Below are positions 50,501-58,770 of a stretch of 64,000 nucleotides of DNA, piece after piece. Position numbers and translations under genes: made by a program. The notes beneath the pieces were generated by a model. That model did no database searches. It was not told the origin of the DNA and worked only from the letters and a program-made list of their open reading frames with translations. The stretch lies in NCBI RefSeq assembly GCF_910592395.1, contig NC_088316.1, positions 3,162,001-3,226,000 of the forward strand. Reading direction: 5' to 3'. Position 1 is the stretch's first letter, and every line of letters begins with the position of its first letter. The DNA is from Lineus longissimus (taxonomy: Eukaryota; Nemertea; Pilidiophora; Heteronemertea; Lineidae).

Positions 50501-53500
50501 GTTGCAGTGGGAAGGTGCTGATGAAGAGCTTTTGGACAATTGGCCATGTTAATATAGGTTTGCAAATGTTGCAGTGGGAAAGTGCTGATGAAGAGCTTTT
50601 GGACAATTGGCCATGTTAATATAGGTTTGCAAATGTTGCAGTGGGAAAGTGCTGATGAAGAGCTTTCGGACAATTGGCCATGTTAATATAGGTTTGCAAA
50701 TGTTGCAGTGGGAAAGTGCTGATGAAGAGCTTTTGGACAATTGGCCATGTTAATATAGGTTTGCAAATGTTGCAGTGGGAAGGTGATGATGAAGAGCTTT
50801 TGGACAATTGGCCATGTTAATATAGGTTTGCAAATGTTGCAGTGGGAAAGTGCTGATGAAGAGCTTTTGGACAATTGGCCATGTTAATATAGGTTTGCAA
50901 ATGTTGCAGTGGGAAAGTGCTGATGAAGAGCTTTACAATGTAATGGTCATGTCAATAGGTTTACAAATGGTACCTCCGGATAGTGCTAATCGAGAGCTTT
51001 CCTACAAATGGTCATGTCAATAGGTTTACAAATGGTACCTTCGGATAGTGCTAATCGAGAGCTTTCCTACAAATGTTCATGTCAATAGGTCTACAAATGG
51101 TACCTCCGGATAGTGCTAATCGAGAGCTTTCCTACAAATGGTCATGTCAATAGGTTTACAAATGGTACATCCGGATAGTGCTAATCGAGAGCTTTCCTAC
51201 AAATGGTCATGTCAATAGGTTCACAAATGGTACCTTCGGATAGTGCTAATCGAGAGCTATCCTACAAATGGTCATGTCAATAGGTGTACAAATGGTACCT
51301 TCGAATAGTGCTAATCGAGAGCTTTCCTACAAATGGTCATGTCAATAGGTGTACAAATGGTACCTCCGGATAGTGCTAATCGAGAGCTTTCCTGCAAATG
51401 GTCATGTCAATAGGTGTACAAATGGTACCTCCGGATAGTGCTAATCGAGAGCTTTCCTACAAATGGTCATGTCAATAGGTTGCGACTAGAAAATTTCATT
51501 ACCATTTCTTTCGATCACATTCTGTTTAAAATTTGACATTTAGATTTGGTGCAACTTATTGTTTAATTGAATGGTCCAGTTCGTTTCTACTTTATTACAT
51601 GCTAACCAAGTGTAAATCATTACTGTAAATACAATTTTAGATGATTAATTAATTAATTAATTAGTTAATTTACAGATTTGCTCCTTACAATGTTTTGCGT
51701 TTGAAAAATACTCCCGGTATTTATATTTAGCCCAGCTTTGACTTTTGTTTTGACAGGGAAGTAGAACATCCAAACTCAAGGCAATTCAATTTAGCTTTAT
51801 GTGTCAATCACCAGTCTATGTAGATTTTGGCCTCACACCGTCGCAGCAGTTAATTAGTGCTGTTGCGTCACATCACAGTGTGATTACCATTCCTAATCTC
51901 AGCTGTTAATTAGTTCCCGCAGTTAACTAGTCCCAGCAGTTAATCTGTGCGGCTTCATCAGAATCATAGTGTGGTTATCACTCCTCCTCTCATAATATAA
52001 GGTCACACTTTAGTTCCCTCAAGAGTCGTTCAGATTAAGTTGATCCTGATTGCCAGTCTTAATTTGATTAGTCATGCCCGTCCCTATCACAAGAGGGGCT
52101 TGGTGCGAGGTTGAAAGGGAAGGTTTTCTTTCGCCAGGCTGAAATAAGACAAAAGTTTGCGTTGATTTATTCACAGGAACACATGTCATTGGTAGATTTG
52201 TAAAATCACATATGTGACCTGACACAGCATGTTCCGCTAAACTTGGCAGGTCGAGATGGACTTGCTCATTTCACAGTTGTCTGCCTTCTGTGAAATCTGA
52301 GATCATCAATTTCTTCCTCTTGGTGTCATTCAAGCTCATCTTCTGTGCGACATGCACCTGATTTTGCTGTCAGGTATGGTAGTCGCTAAAAATAGCACTG
52401 GGATGTAGCTTTATATCCTAATCAAAACAGCTATTCCTAGAAACAGCTCAATGCATGGGCATTGGGCCTACATATCAAAATACATTACATAGTTGGGATC
52501 AATTTAGTCCGAGCTGACAATGGCTTATATTTATAAAGACGAGTAAATGCTTTTACTACAGTTTTCTACAGAGATGGCTAGTGTAAATGTTCATGAAGTT
52601 TAAAGTAAAAGCATTTACTAGTCTTTATAAATATCAGCCCATGGGTGTTCAGTTTTCTAGGTAATGGCAAAGTACGGGAGCAGGATGTCGTGATTTTGAT
52701 AGACCTTGGCGAATATTTACCTCTTCACATTATCCTTCTAAAATCCTTATTCCTTAGCGCACTATTTCCCAACATTAGTTTTTAGATATCTAGATCTGTC
52801 CATTTTAACCCTCTGCTGAGCAACAATTTCACTCCTGAGGAAGAACAGGTGTTGAAAAAAATTCTTTGAAAATTTGGCGAAGATAGCATCACTGTCGCGA
52901 CATTGATAATCATTTTCAGAAGATATCTAATGCAAGCGACGTTTTGCAGATTATGAAACCACTTGTATTTAAATACTAATTCAGTTGCATAGTTTTTCTG
53001 GGGCACACTTGGTGGACACCTAGCTCCTCTCCCCAGTAGTTCACCAATCATAAATGTACTAATCTCCTTCACCAGACCTATCCTACTGACAAATCCTTTC
53101 CGATCAATTCTGTGAGTAGCAGAGGTATTGAATTTATATGACACTGCTGCGAGTGATCACAATTTAATTTTCTGTGTGTGTACTCAGGGTTTCAGTTTCA
53201 TGAATTTTGGTACACCCTGTATTTCAACATTTTGGCACTTCTAATTGCGGTGCAGGCTTTTTTCATAGTGACATTGTATTTTCTGTGATAGTCTTTAAAC
53301 ATTTGTCCTTTCGATATATTTTAAGGCCTTTATTTATAGATTTGAGCACTGTTATGTCTAAAAAATGCTTTGGTGTTTGGGGGGATATTTGGTTATTTGA
53401 CCCCCTAATTTGAGCATTAGTTGAAACGTAGTGAAGTCCATGTAATTCAAAGCCCGAGTTTCATTTCTAAGTTCAATCCCCTGGGAAATAGATATATGAA

Positions 53501-56010
53501 CATGAAATTATCATTTTGCTTTGACTTTTCCATTTTTGGTTTTTGCTGTGGTGATGTGTGAATTGAGTCCTGGTCGTGATGAAACCTTCAGCATATTCAG
53601 CACTAAGAAACGTCTCTGTTGGGAAAGAAAAGATATTGTCCTGTGTCGTCTCTGTCTGTTTCAACCACTGCCTGAAAAGTTCAGACTTAATGGAATTTAG
53701 CCCAGGGGGTCACTCCCTTAGAAAAGGGCAGGCATGTATACGTGTCCGGGAAAAAGCTGGCAAAGTCTTTTTTCGAGGCAGAAAAAACAAAAAAAGATTG
53801 TTGTTCTCACCCTGCTGAAAATGAAGAGGTGTGGATTGAAGGCCCTCACTGACTCCCCTTCTTCAAGAGTGACCCCACATTCTCCCCCGGGAACTGAGCC
53901 TGTCTTTTTATATGGTAAAGGCCAGGCTACTACCATTTGTGACCCGTCACAGCAAAACCAGGCGTGTGTCGCACAGAAGATGAGCCTAAATGACACCAGG
54001 AGATAATGGAAGAAATAGGTGTGCTCATATTTCACAAAAGGCAGACAATAGAGAAATGAACAAACAGTCTGTCTCAACCTGCCAAGCTCAGAGCGACATG
54101 CGCCTGGTTTTGCTGTGACGGGTCACAATTTTACAAATTAAAGAATTTCTCGTCATTTCTTTTCGATTTCTTTTTCAGCAAATCGCGGACACAGAAAGTG
54201 GCTGAGGAGCAGAAAAAGGCACAGGAAATAGCAGAGGAACAGCAGGAGGGTCACTCCGAAAAGGAGGTGTTTACCCCACCAGCAGATCCGACGCTTCTGA
54301 AATACATCGAGGAGGTGATTGAGAAAGTGATGCCTCTACCGACGACGAAGGAACAAGTAGTTGGACTGGCTGAGTAAGTAGGCCAGGGAGAATAGGGGAA
54401 CAGCTGATATGCTCCCCCAGGAAAAGGTGTCTTTGCCTGGTGGAGGGGGAGAGTACAGTCAGGTCGATACCACCTAATTTTTGTAAGCATTTTATTTTCA
54501 CAGATAGACCTCTTTAATAAGGACACCTCTCTATTAAGGACAGGACTTGTCAGTCCTGCGGTGTCCTTAATAGAGAGGTTCTACTGTACAACCGATTTAA
54601 TCCCGTTTCAGGTTTGTAGCGGATAAAATGGGCGGCAGCATCCAACGTGGCCAGGTGTCCAACTTCAGCTTTGAGCTTCCGATCAGTCAGATCAAGTTCA
54701 ACTTGAAATCGAACGTCGTTCCACTTGGCATGATTACAACTGGCATACACTACCACAGGGCTTTGCTCTTCAAGGTAGGTGGATCTTTGATAAGCGCTGT
54801 GCAGAGCCATTTAAATTGCAGATACCTGCGATTATAATCGCTGCTCTGCACGGCAATATAATCACTTGTCTGCAGATAAAATTGGTAATCCCTACATTTG
54901 ACATTGATTCGAAGATTACTGTGACCTGAGATGACACTACAAACGAGCAATTCTTGTTGCATGCAATTTAAATTCCATTTAGCGGCAATTACCAGGAAGC
55001 TTCCATACCTTGACAGACCTTGAATGGTAATGTGGTGAATAGCATTGGTTACTGTCTTATATGGTATGATAGCTCTTTCTGACATCTCTTTTTTTCAACA
55101 TCAGCATGCAGCAGACACTGCTAGGTATAGACAAAATTCAAATTGATAAATTCAGAGAGGATATTTTCGCACATGTTGGCACTCCTCACACCTGTGAGGA
55201 AAACGGACATGAATTTTTATTGAAGGTTGTCAAAGTTGGCTCTGGGAAAACATTTAGAGATGGGGTCCGTGTGAGAAGGGTGAGGAAAGCCAAGGTGTGC
55301 ACGCACGAACTGACGGGGTGTGAATTTCATCTAGTGACTGACTGTTTCATGGTTCTTGTTCCAGGCTCTGGCTGACAGACTGGCAGTGCCTTGCTCCCTG
55401 GTTCGAGGCGAGTACAACCGAGCCTGGAATGAAGTCTTACTAGCTGAGGACAGTGACTCGGTAAGTGTCAAATTTGACGAAGGAACAAGCATTTTGACAA
55501 TATCATTTCCGGCCTGAGGACTGAAATAAGGAGATGTCTTTATCCTTGAATGAAGACTGCAGTCCATTCATGAGAAAATGGCACTGAAAATGCAACAATT
55601 AGACACATCGCCTGATATTTATAAAAGACTAGTAAATGCTTCCCGTACTTTGCCAATACCTAGAAAACTTGACACCTATGGGCTGATATTTATAAAGACT
55701 AGTAAATGCTTTTACTTTAAACTTCATGTACATTTACACTAGCCATCTCTGTAGAAAACTGTAGTAAAAGCATTTACTACTCTTTATAAATATAAGCCAT
55801 TTTCTTCTTTCCTGTGATATTGTAGGCCTACTGGGCAATTGGAAATTTCCCATTTTTACGAGCGTTTTTTGTAATAGGTCGTTTTCTTTTCGTTTTCAGT
55901 CCAGCAACCCGAAATTCCCACCGAAAAATTACATCGTCGATCTGATTCATGAACCTGGCAGCCTGCTTAAAACGGACAGTATAGAAGCATCAAATTACAA
56001 GAAACTTTGA
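38585..56010 (+). CDS. ARMC3: Armadillo repeat-containing protein 3, complete, 20 coding exons
   Basis: A ciliary/sperm-associated scaffold of ARM repeats with a C-terminal EDR1/transglutaminase-like domain. Exons: 38585-38632, 38914-39031, 39335-39460, 39885-39956, 40268-40443, 41001-41127, 41412-41551, 42064-42211, 42645-42734, 43055-43207, 43773-43881, 44663-44839, 45248-45582, 46221-46359, 48485-48505 (21-nt microexon), 49263-49460, 54179-54373, 54612-54774, 55365-55460 and 55900-56010. All join in phase to 913 residues (human about 870). ARM repeats cover roughly residues 20-530, e.g. DENKKILLDLGAVDKLLKLI and SKAALATAAFV..ASWAI. A Lys/Gly-rich insert sits near 290-333 inside the repeats. 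A short coiled stretch KVAEEQKKAQEIAEEQQ precedes the C-terminal domain: NVVPLGMITTGIHYHRALLF, LADRLAVPCSLVRGEYNRAW and NYIVDLIHEPGSLL. The start MGKKIKKDD matches orthologues. The introns hold many MITEs. Confidence 0.95.
40578..40762. repeat. CAGTAGAACCTCT-type repeat in ARMC3 intron 5
   Basis: Runs from TACAGTAGAACCTCTATTAA to GAAGGTTCCACTGTA, so both inverted ends are present. The middle keeps CAATTTGGAACCAAATGCAG. About 185 bp, non-coding. Confidence 0.85.
41691..41970 (+). repeat. 142-bp tandem duplication in ARMC3 intron 7
   Basis: GCTTATCAGCCAGGAAATGG...AGTTGTAATCAGT (from 41691) and GCTTGTCAGCTGAGAAATGG...GTTGTAACAAGCG (from 41833) are diverged direct copies sharing GTGAAATTTACAACTGGATA and TTCACAGACACTAAC. 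Confidence 0.85.
42230..42498. repeat. CAGTAGAACC-type repeat with internal 91-bp duplication
   Basis: Starts GTGAAACCTCCCTAAGTGGA and ends AGGGGTTCTACTGTAC. The block GGACAATCTCTCAATTAAGG with the following CGAATTGGTTGTTTCCATTC segment is present twice (91-bp spacing), so this copy has expanded internally. Lies in ARMC3 intron 8, starting about 20 bp after the exon 8 donor. Confidence 0.85.
43954..44575 (+). pseudogene. Possible decayed ARM-repeat exons in ARMC3 intron 11
   Basis: After an acceptor-like TTTTCAG at 43954 the frame compatible with exon 11 reads HIKMVKNGEIEWMLLLCKDL and then FEKTLCTALGLLQS before a stop. A +1 shift continues AELILVDSRHHILMSCINVV. Further on, after a 118-bp MITE, MVVLVVSANITRVEQDENVG and, in another frame, TKAAAEILGKMTDNTDSEVF appear. 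The spacing of Gly, Leu and Ala recalls ARM repeats, but each piece is broken by stops or shifts. The ARMC3 protein is continuous from exon 11 to exon 12 without it. It may be a relic of an exon duplication or of another gene; chance is not excluded. Confidence 0.3.
44153..44270. mobile_element. 118-bp hairpin MITE, copy 1
   Basis: The ends GGGTGATATGAATAAAGCCT and its counterpart AGTCTTTATTCATATCACCC are inverted with about 34-bp arms and one mismatch (GCCTAGCAAATGCTTTTA / GACTAGCAAATGCTTTTA). Related copies lie at 52521-52642 and 55679-55799, all in ARMC3 introns. The loop contains TGTACAGAAAGGCCTAGTGT. Confidence 0.9.
45815..46215. repeat. CAGTGGAACC-type repeat with 76-bp internal tandem array
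   Basis: Block CAATGGACACCGTTCAGACT ...CCTGATCAGAGAGGTCAAATT repeats about four times with 76-bp period (45895, 45971, 46047 and a diverged first copy). The outer part AGAGGCGTCCGCTAAGGGAG GTTCCGCTGTA is the normal right end of the family described at 17782. So the element core has amplified in place. It ends within about 10 bases of the acceptor of ARMC3 exon 14. Confidence 0.9.
46393..46640 (-). repeat. ~250-bp GGCTTGCCAAACAG repeat, copy 3
   Basis: Inverted relative to 7225-7475 and nearly identical end to end (TTTTTTAGGAAGTGACTACT ... AATAGACCCGGCC). Lies in ARMC3 intron 14, about 35 bp after the exon 14 donor. High identity between copies suggests recent spread. Confidence 0.9.
47387..47765. 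mobile_element. 379-bp MITE, PIF/Harbinger-like (TTA duplication)
   Basis: The ends ATGAGGAACCGGCGTGATTT and, reversed, ATGAGGAACCGGCGTTAAGA are inverted; pairing continues weakly for ~45 bp (CCGCCACGTGGCGCTGCAAT). TTA flanks both sides (47384-47386 and 47766-47768). No coding capacity. Lies in ARMC3 intron 14. Confidence 0.85.
48014..48408. mobile_element. ~395-bp MITE with TIR TAAGGYCYGTGTCCACT
   Basis: The left end AAAGGCCCGTGTCCACTGGG and the reversed right end TAAGGTCTGTGTCCACTTGT match; GTGCGTT follows on both sides. Internal words such as GCGTTATCATGCAGCACACT and TGCGTAATACG recur in both orientations. Non-coding, in ARMC3 intron 14. Confidence 0.85.
48710..48870. repeat. CAGTTGAACCTCCC-type repeat in ARMC3 intron 15
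   Basis: Runs from ACAGTTGAACCTCCCTAAAG to ATAGAGAGGTTCTACTGAG with both inverted ends and the AAAGTGGTGGTTTTCATTCA core. About 160 bp. Confidence 0.85.
49530..49765. mobile_element. ~235-bp MITE with TIR AAAGGSSTACGCCGTT
   Basis: Left AAAGGGGTACGCCGTTGGTA and right GAACGGCGTAGGCCTTT are inverted. The inner sequence also pairs (TAATACACAATGCCGTAGTG / CTACACAACGGCAATGTTGA). Diverged copies lie at 360-580, 42507-42545 (end only), 33370-33420 (part) and 61105-61260. Lies in ARMC3 intron 16, about 65 bp after the exon 16 donor. Confidence 0.85.
49911..50940 (-). repeat. 67-bp minisatellite, about 15 copies
   Basis: Unit of exactly 67 bp: AGTGCTGATGAAGAGCTTTY GGACAATTGGCCATGTTAAT ATAGGTTTGCAAATGTTGCA GTGGGAA. 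Copies are nearly identical, with a few alternating sites (TTTTGG or TTTCGG, GGGAAAG or GGAAAAG). The minus strand has no stop in overlapping 63-codon frames, but 67 is not a multiple of three, so the open frames are an effect of the repeat and not a gene. In ARMC3 intron 16. Confidence 0.97.
50941..51480 (+). repeat. 65-bp minisatellite related to the adjacent 67-bp array
   Basis: Unit of 65 bp: TTTACAAATGGTACCTCCGG ATAGTGCTAATCGAGAGCTT TCCTACAAATGGTCATGTCA ATAGG, about 8 copies. Aligning with the 67-bp unit shows common descent (AGTGCTRATSRAGAGCTTTC, CAAATG, CATGT.AATAGGTTT.CAAATG). Two homogenised subfamilies therefore sit back to back with a sharp border near 50940. Confidence 0.95.
51490..52520. 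other. ARMC3 intron 16, diverged repeat sequence
   Basis: No exon. A tract of TTAATTAATTAATTAG lies near 51645. From about 52205 to 52390 the words TGTGACCTGACACAGC and CTTCTGTGCGACATGCACCT match, inverted, the MITE at 53937, so this is a diverged copy of that family. Confidence 0.6.
52521..52642. mobile_element. Hairpin MITE, copy 2
   Basis: Ends TGGCTTATATTTATAAAGAC and CTAGTCTTTATAAATATCAG are inverted. Same family as 44153-44270. The flank AGTTTTCTAGGTAATGGCAA AGTACGGGAG is repeated, inverted, next to the 55.7-kb copy, so the two copies share about 50 bp beyond the hairpin. Confidence 0.88.
53937..54128. mobile_element. 192-bp MITE with perfect 28-bp TIRs
   Basis: Both ends read TTGTGACCCGTCACAGCAAA ACCAGGCG on opposite strands without mismatch (28 of 28). 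The body has GTGTGTCGCACAGAAGATGA at one side and GAGCGACATG at the other. No coding capacity. It lies 50 bp upstream of the ARMC3 exon 17 acceptor. A diverged, inverted copy is at about 52205-52390. Confidence 0.92.
54381..54474 (+). pseudogene. Inverted partial copy of a MATE exon inside ARMC3 intron 17
   Basis: Starting 8 bases after the exon 17 boundary, GGCCAGGGAGAATAGGGGAA CAGCTGATATGCTCCCCCAG and onward matches the plus-sense reading of the MATE exon at 59610-59484 (ATGGAGAATGCGGGAACAGC TGATATGCTCCC...). By eye about 90% of ~94 bases agree, and several changes are synonymous. It still reads NRGTADMLPQEKVSLPGGGG EYSQVDTT before TAA. The left border falls at the MATE exon's acceptor; the right ends mid-exon. 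Orientation is opposite to the MATE gene and sense for ARMC3. Confidence 0.85.
54497..54592. repeat. CTCTCTATTAAGGACA-type repeat, short copy
   Basis: TAGACCTCTTTAATAAGGAC...CCTTAATAGAGAGGTTCTAC TGTAC: right end and central hairpin words of the family described at 17782. In ARMC3 intron 17, ~20 bp upstream of the exon 18 acceptor. Confidence 0.85.
55679..55799. mobile_element. Hairpin MITE, copy 3, with adjacent partial copy
   Basis: TGGGCTGATATTTATAAAGA ... TCTTTATAAATATAAGCCA, inverted ends, inverted relative to 52521-52642. A fragment of the same end (GATATTTATAAAAGACTAGTAAATGCT) lies just left at 55612-55640, so one element inserted into or beside another. Confidence 0.88.
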
Positions 56011-56023
56011 GGAAGAGAATTTG

Positions 56024-56029
56024 AATAAA
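56024..56029 (+). terminator. Polyadenylation signal AATAAA of ARMC3
   Basis: A canonical hexamer 14 bp after the ARMC3 stop codon. It would give a very short 3'UTR; other AT-rich sites downstream could also serve. Confidence 0.4.
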
Positions 56030-57590
56030 GGGAGATATATTATTTGCGAGACTCTGGGCTGTTTAAAAAATCATCCACCCTTGGTAGGCCTTTGGATTGG
56101 TTCTGAAATACACTCACTCAAAGCCCTGCTGACATAACTTCCCTAATTTTGTCAACCCATTTGACCTGAACCAAAGGAATGTTTTGTTTGGCCTGACAGA
56201 TTGGATTATATTATGCAGGCCATTAAAAATTGTTGTTTGTTTAATTTGCAAGACAAGCAGGTGTCCAACATTGAACTGGAGATTAGAGATTGACCTATGA
56301 TTACATGTACATGTACTACACTCAGAGGCTCTTAAACTTCCATATACTATTATATGAAAAATGACCTACATGTATGTCAGTGTCTTCTGATAAAGCCCTT
56401 AATCAAGCACATATCAATAGGGCAGGACTTTTTCCCAGGGGACTCAATTTACTTAATACACCAGTCATAATAAAGTCAGCCTGATTTTTAGTGTGTTTAA
56501 GGAATTTAAGAACTGACAGACTGACTTGGACATGGACACACCATTCGTCCATTTTACTGTGATGAGTTGGAAAATAATCATTTTAGATGAATCTAGATTG
56601 TTACCGATAGGCTTTGTAAGTTATGCACTTTCAATTTTTGTTTTCCGGAAGCGTATGATTTTCCATCATATCCCCGTCAAATTTTTTTCAGAAGTCCGTC
56701 CATTGTAATTTCTATCTTATTGTACATGTATTTATTTTGCAAAAACAACGTGTTTTGTAAATATGATGTTAATATATCTTTATTTACAATAATGTGTTGT
56801 TGTTAGTACATTTCAGTTGTTCATTTTGTACGTACACATTTAACCGGAATGGGAATGTACAGCCCTACAGCTGGGGTGATACAGGTTGTCCTCATGAATA
56901 CCGGTATCGGGTGCCATTTTGAAGAGGCCTCTTGGGGTGCCATATACACCTTTCCAGAAATGGGGCGCTGAGTGTCCGAAATAGTGATGTCATAAGGGGA
57001 AACTAGGCCTTATGGTGGAGGGACAAAGGAGATGGTCATGGTTGACCAACACACTTGAATGCCTTTAATGACGTCCAAGGGGGAAAAAGTTAGTTCCAAT
57101 GCAAGCCACCAATTTCGGGAAGCATGTATATTGCATGTATTATAATTCGCTATTTATACTTCACAAACAGTGTTATATGAATGTTATTGTATGCACAGGT
57201 CGTCACAGTCATTGACAAGATCTGTAAGCCACACCAGCGGGTATTTCTAATGTTTTATCAGTCAATGTTCCAGGGCGGTTATGGGAAGCGGCACTTTGCT
57301 GATTGTGCATGACAAATCACAATGAAGGAGGTACCAGGACCAATTTAGTCCGACTGGTAAATTTTGTGGACCTCCGAAATTTATGGTCCTACTTTTATAG
57401 TACAGAAAGGATAGGCTACTGGTATTCACGAGGAAATCCCGTATTACGCATTTTAGTATTTGAAATGTTGGAAGGTACACTACTACATGTAATGAAATGT
57501 GGACTATTATCATTTGTGACGAGGGCAGACAGAACAGCAGATAGGAATTTTATTCTCTGTATACGTATTGAAATACCAATATATATTTGT
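56030..57590. other. Intergenic between convergent ARMC3 and MATE genes
   Basis: AT-rich, no exon recognised; may contain a longer ARMC3 3'UTR. Confidence 0.5.
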
Positions 57591-57599
57591 GGTGTTCCT

Positions 57600-58660
57600 C
57601 CAGATTGTGACAGTCTGTCTGGATCGTCTCAAGGTTGTGCCCATCTCCAGGTTGTGACAATTATAAAGAACACTGCCTCCTCGTTGAGACAAGTGAACAG
57701 GTGTCAAGGCTGTGATTCTCTCTAGGTTGTGACTATTGCAGACTAGCCTTACCTATTGGAGGAGACAGTGAAGAGGTGTTCCGATTGTGACTCCCCGCAG
57801 GTCATGGTTACATTTGTGGCGTCGACTACTCTGTGACAGACCATTGGGATCGTCACCAGGTTGTTACTATTATAAAGAAGACTGCCTCCTCGTTGAGACA
57901 AGCGAACAGGTCTCAAGGCTGTGATTCTCTCTAGGTTGTGACTACTGCAGACTAGCCTTACCTATTGGAGGAGACAGTGAAGAGGTGTTCCGATTGTGAC
58001 TCCCCGCAGGTCATGGTTACATTTGTGGCGTCGACTACTCTGTGACAGACCATCGGGGTCGTCACCAGGTTGTTATTATTATAAAAAAGACTGCCTCCTC
58101 GTTGAGACAAGCGAACAGGTCTCAAGGCTGCGATTATCTCCAGGTTGTGACTACTGCAGACTAGCCTTACCTATTGCAGGAGACAGTGAAGAGGTGTTCC
58201 GATTGTGACTCCCGTAGGTTATGGTTACATTTGTGGCGTCGACTACTCAGTGACAGACCATTGGGATCGTCACCAGGTTATTACTATCACTAGCCTGCTT
58301 TATTGTTGAGATTAGTCGAAAGTTCTTAAAGTTGTGATTGTTTTCTGGCCGAGACTATAACAAAATAACCTGCCTCCTCGAAGAGACGATTTCTCAAGAT
58401 GGTGATCGTCCTCTGCTTCTGACAATCAAAGACTAGTCTCATCTCTTTCTGGAGACAAGTGAAGTGCAAGGCTGTGATTGGCTTCTGGCTGAGCGTATTA
58501 CAAACTAGCCCGGCTCCTTGCAGAGACAAGTGAAGACTTCTCCATGTTGTGACTGTCTCTTGGCGGTGACCATTACAGTCCAGCAGTGACAAGTAAAGAG
58601 GACGTGATTTATAGCGGTTGTGACTATACCTATGGTGTCTCATTGTGGAGACAACAGTAG
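57600..58660 (+). repeat. 209-bp tandem repeat with ~65-70-bp subunits
   Basis: The phrase ACTGCCTCCTCGTTGAGACA recurs at 57672, 57881 and 58090, spaced 209 bp. Each period includes GATTGTGACTCCCCGCAGGT and GTGGCGTCGACTACTCTGTG. Within the period, GTTGTGACTAYTRCAGACTA GCC...GAGACA.TGAAGAGGT is itself repeated in diverged form. From about 58290 to 58660 older, decayed subunits continue toward the MATE stop codon. This may be part of the MATE 3'UTR. Confidence 0.9.
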
Positions 58661-58770
58661 AGATGTCCTGATTGTGACTGTCCATGGGTTCTGAGCACGG
58701 CCATTTTACCATAGTCTTGCCTGGAGACGACAGGAGAGGCATGAGAAGAACCAAACTGTTGGGCAGAGTA

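Noticed and set aside
49877-50874. Overlapping minus-strand open frames encoding SSSSALSHCNICKPILTW-type repeats
   Set aside because: They arise from the 67-bp minisatellite, whose unit lacks stops in these frames; 67 is not a multiple of three, frames interchange from copy to copy, and the array lies within an ARMC3 intron.
49911-51480. CRISPR-like array
   Set aside because: Units are directly adjacent with no unique spacers, and the context is a eukaryotic intron.
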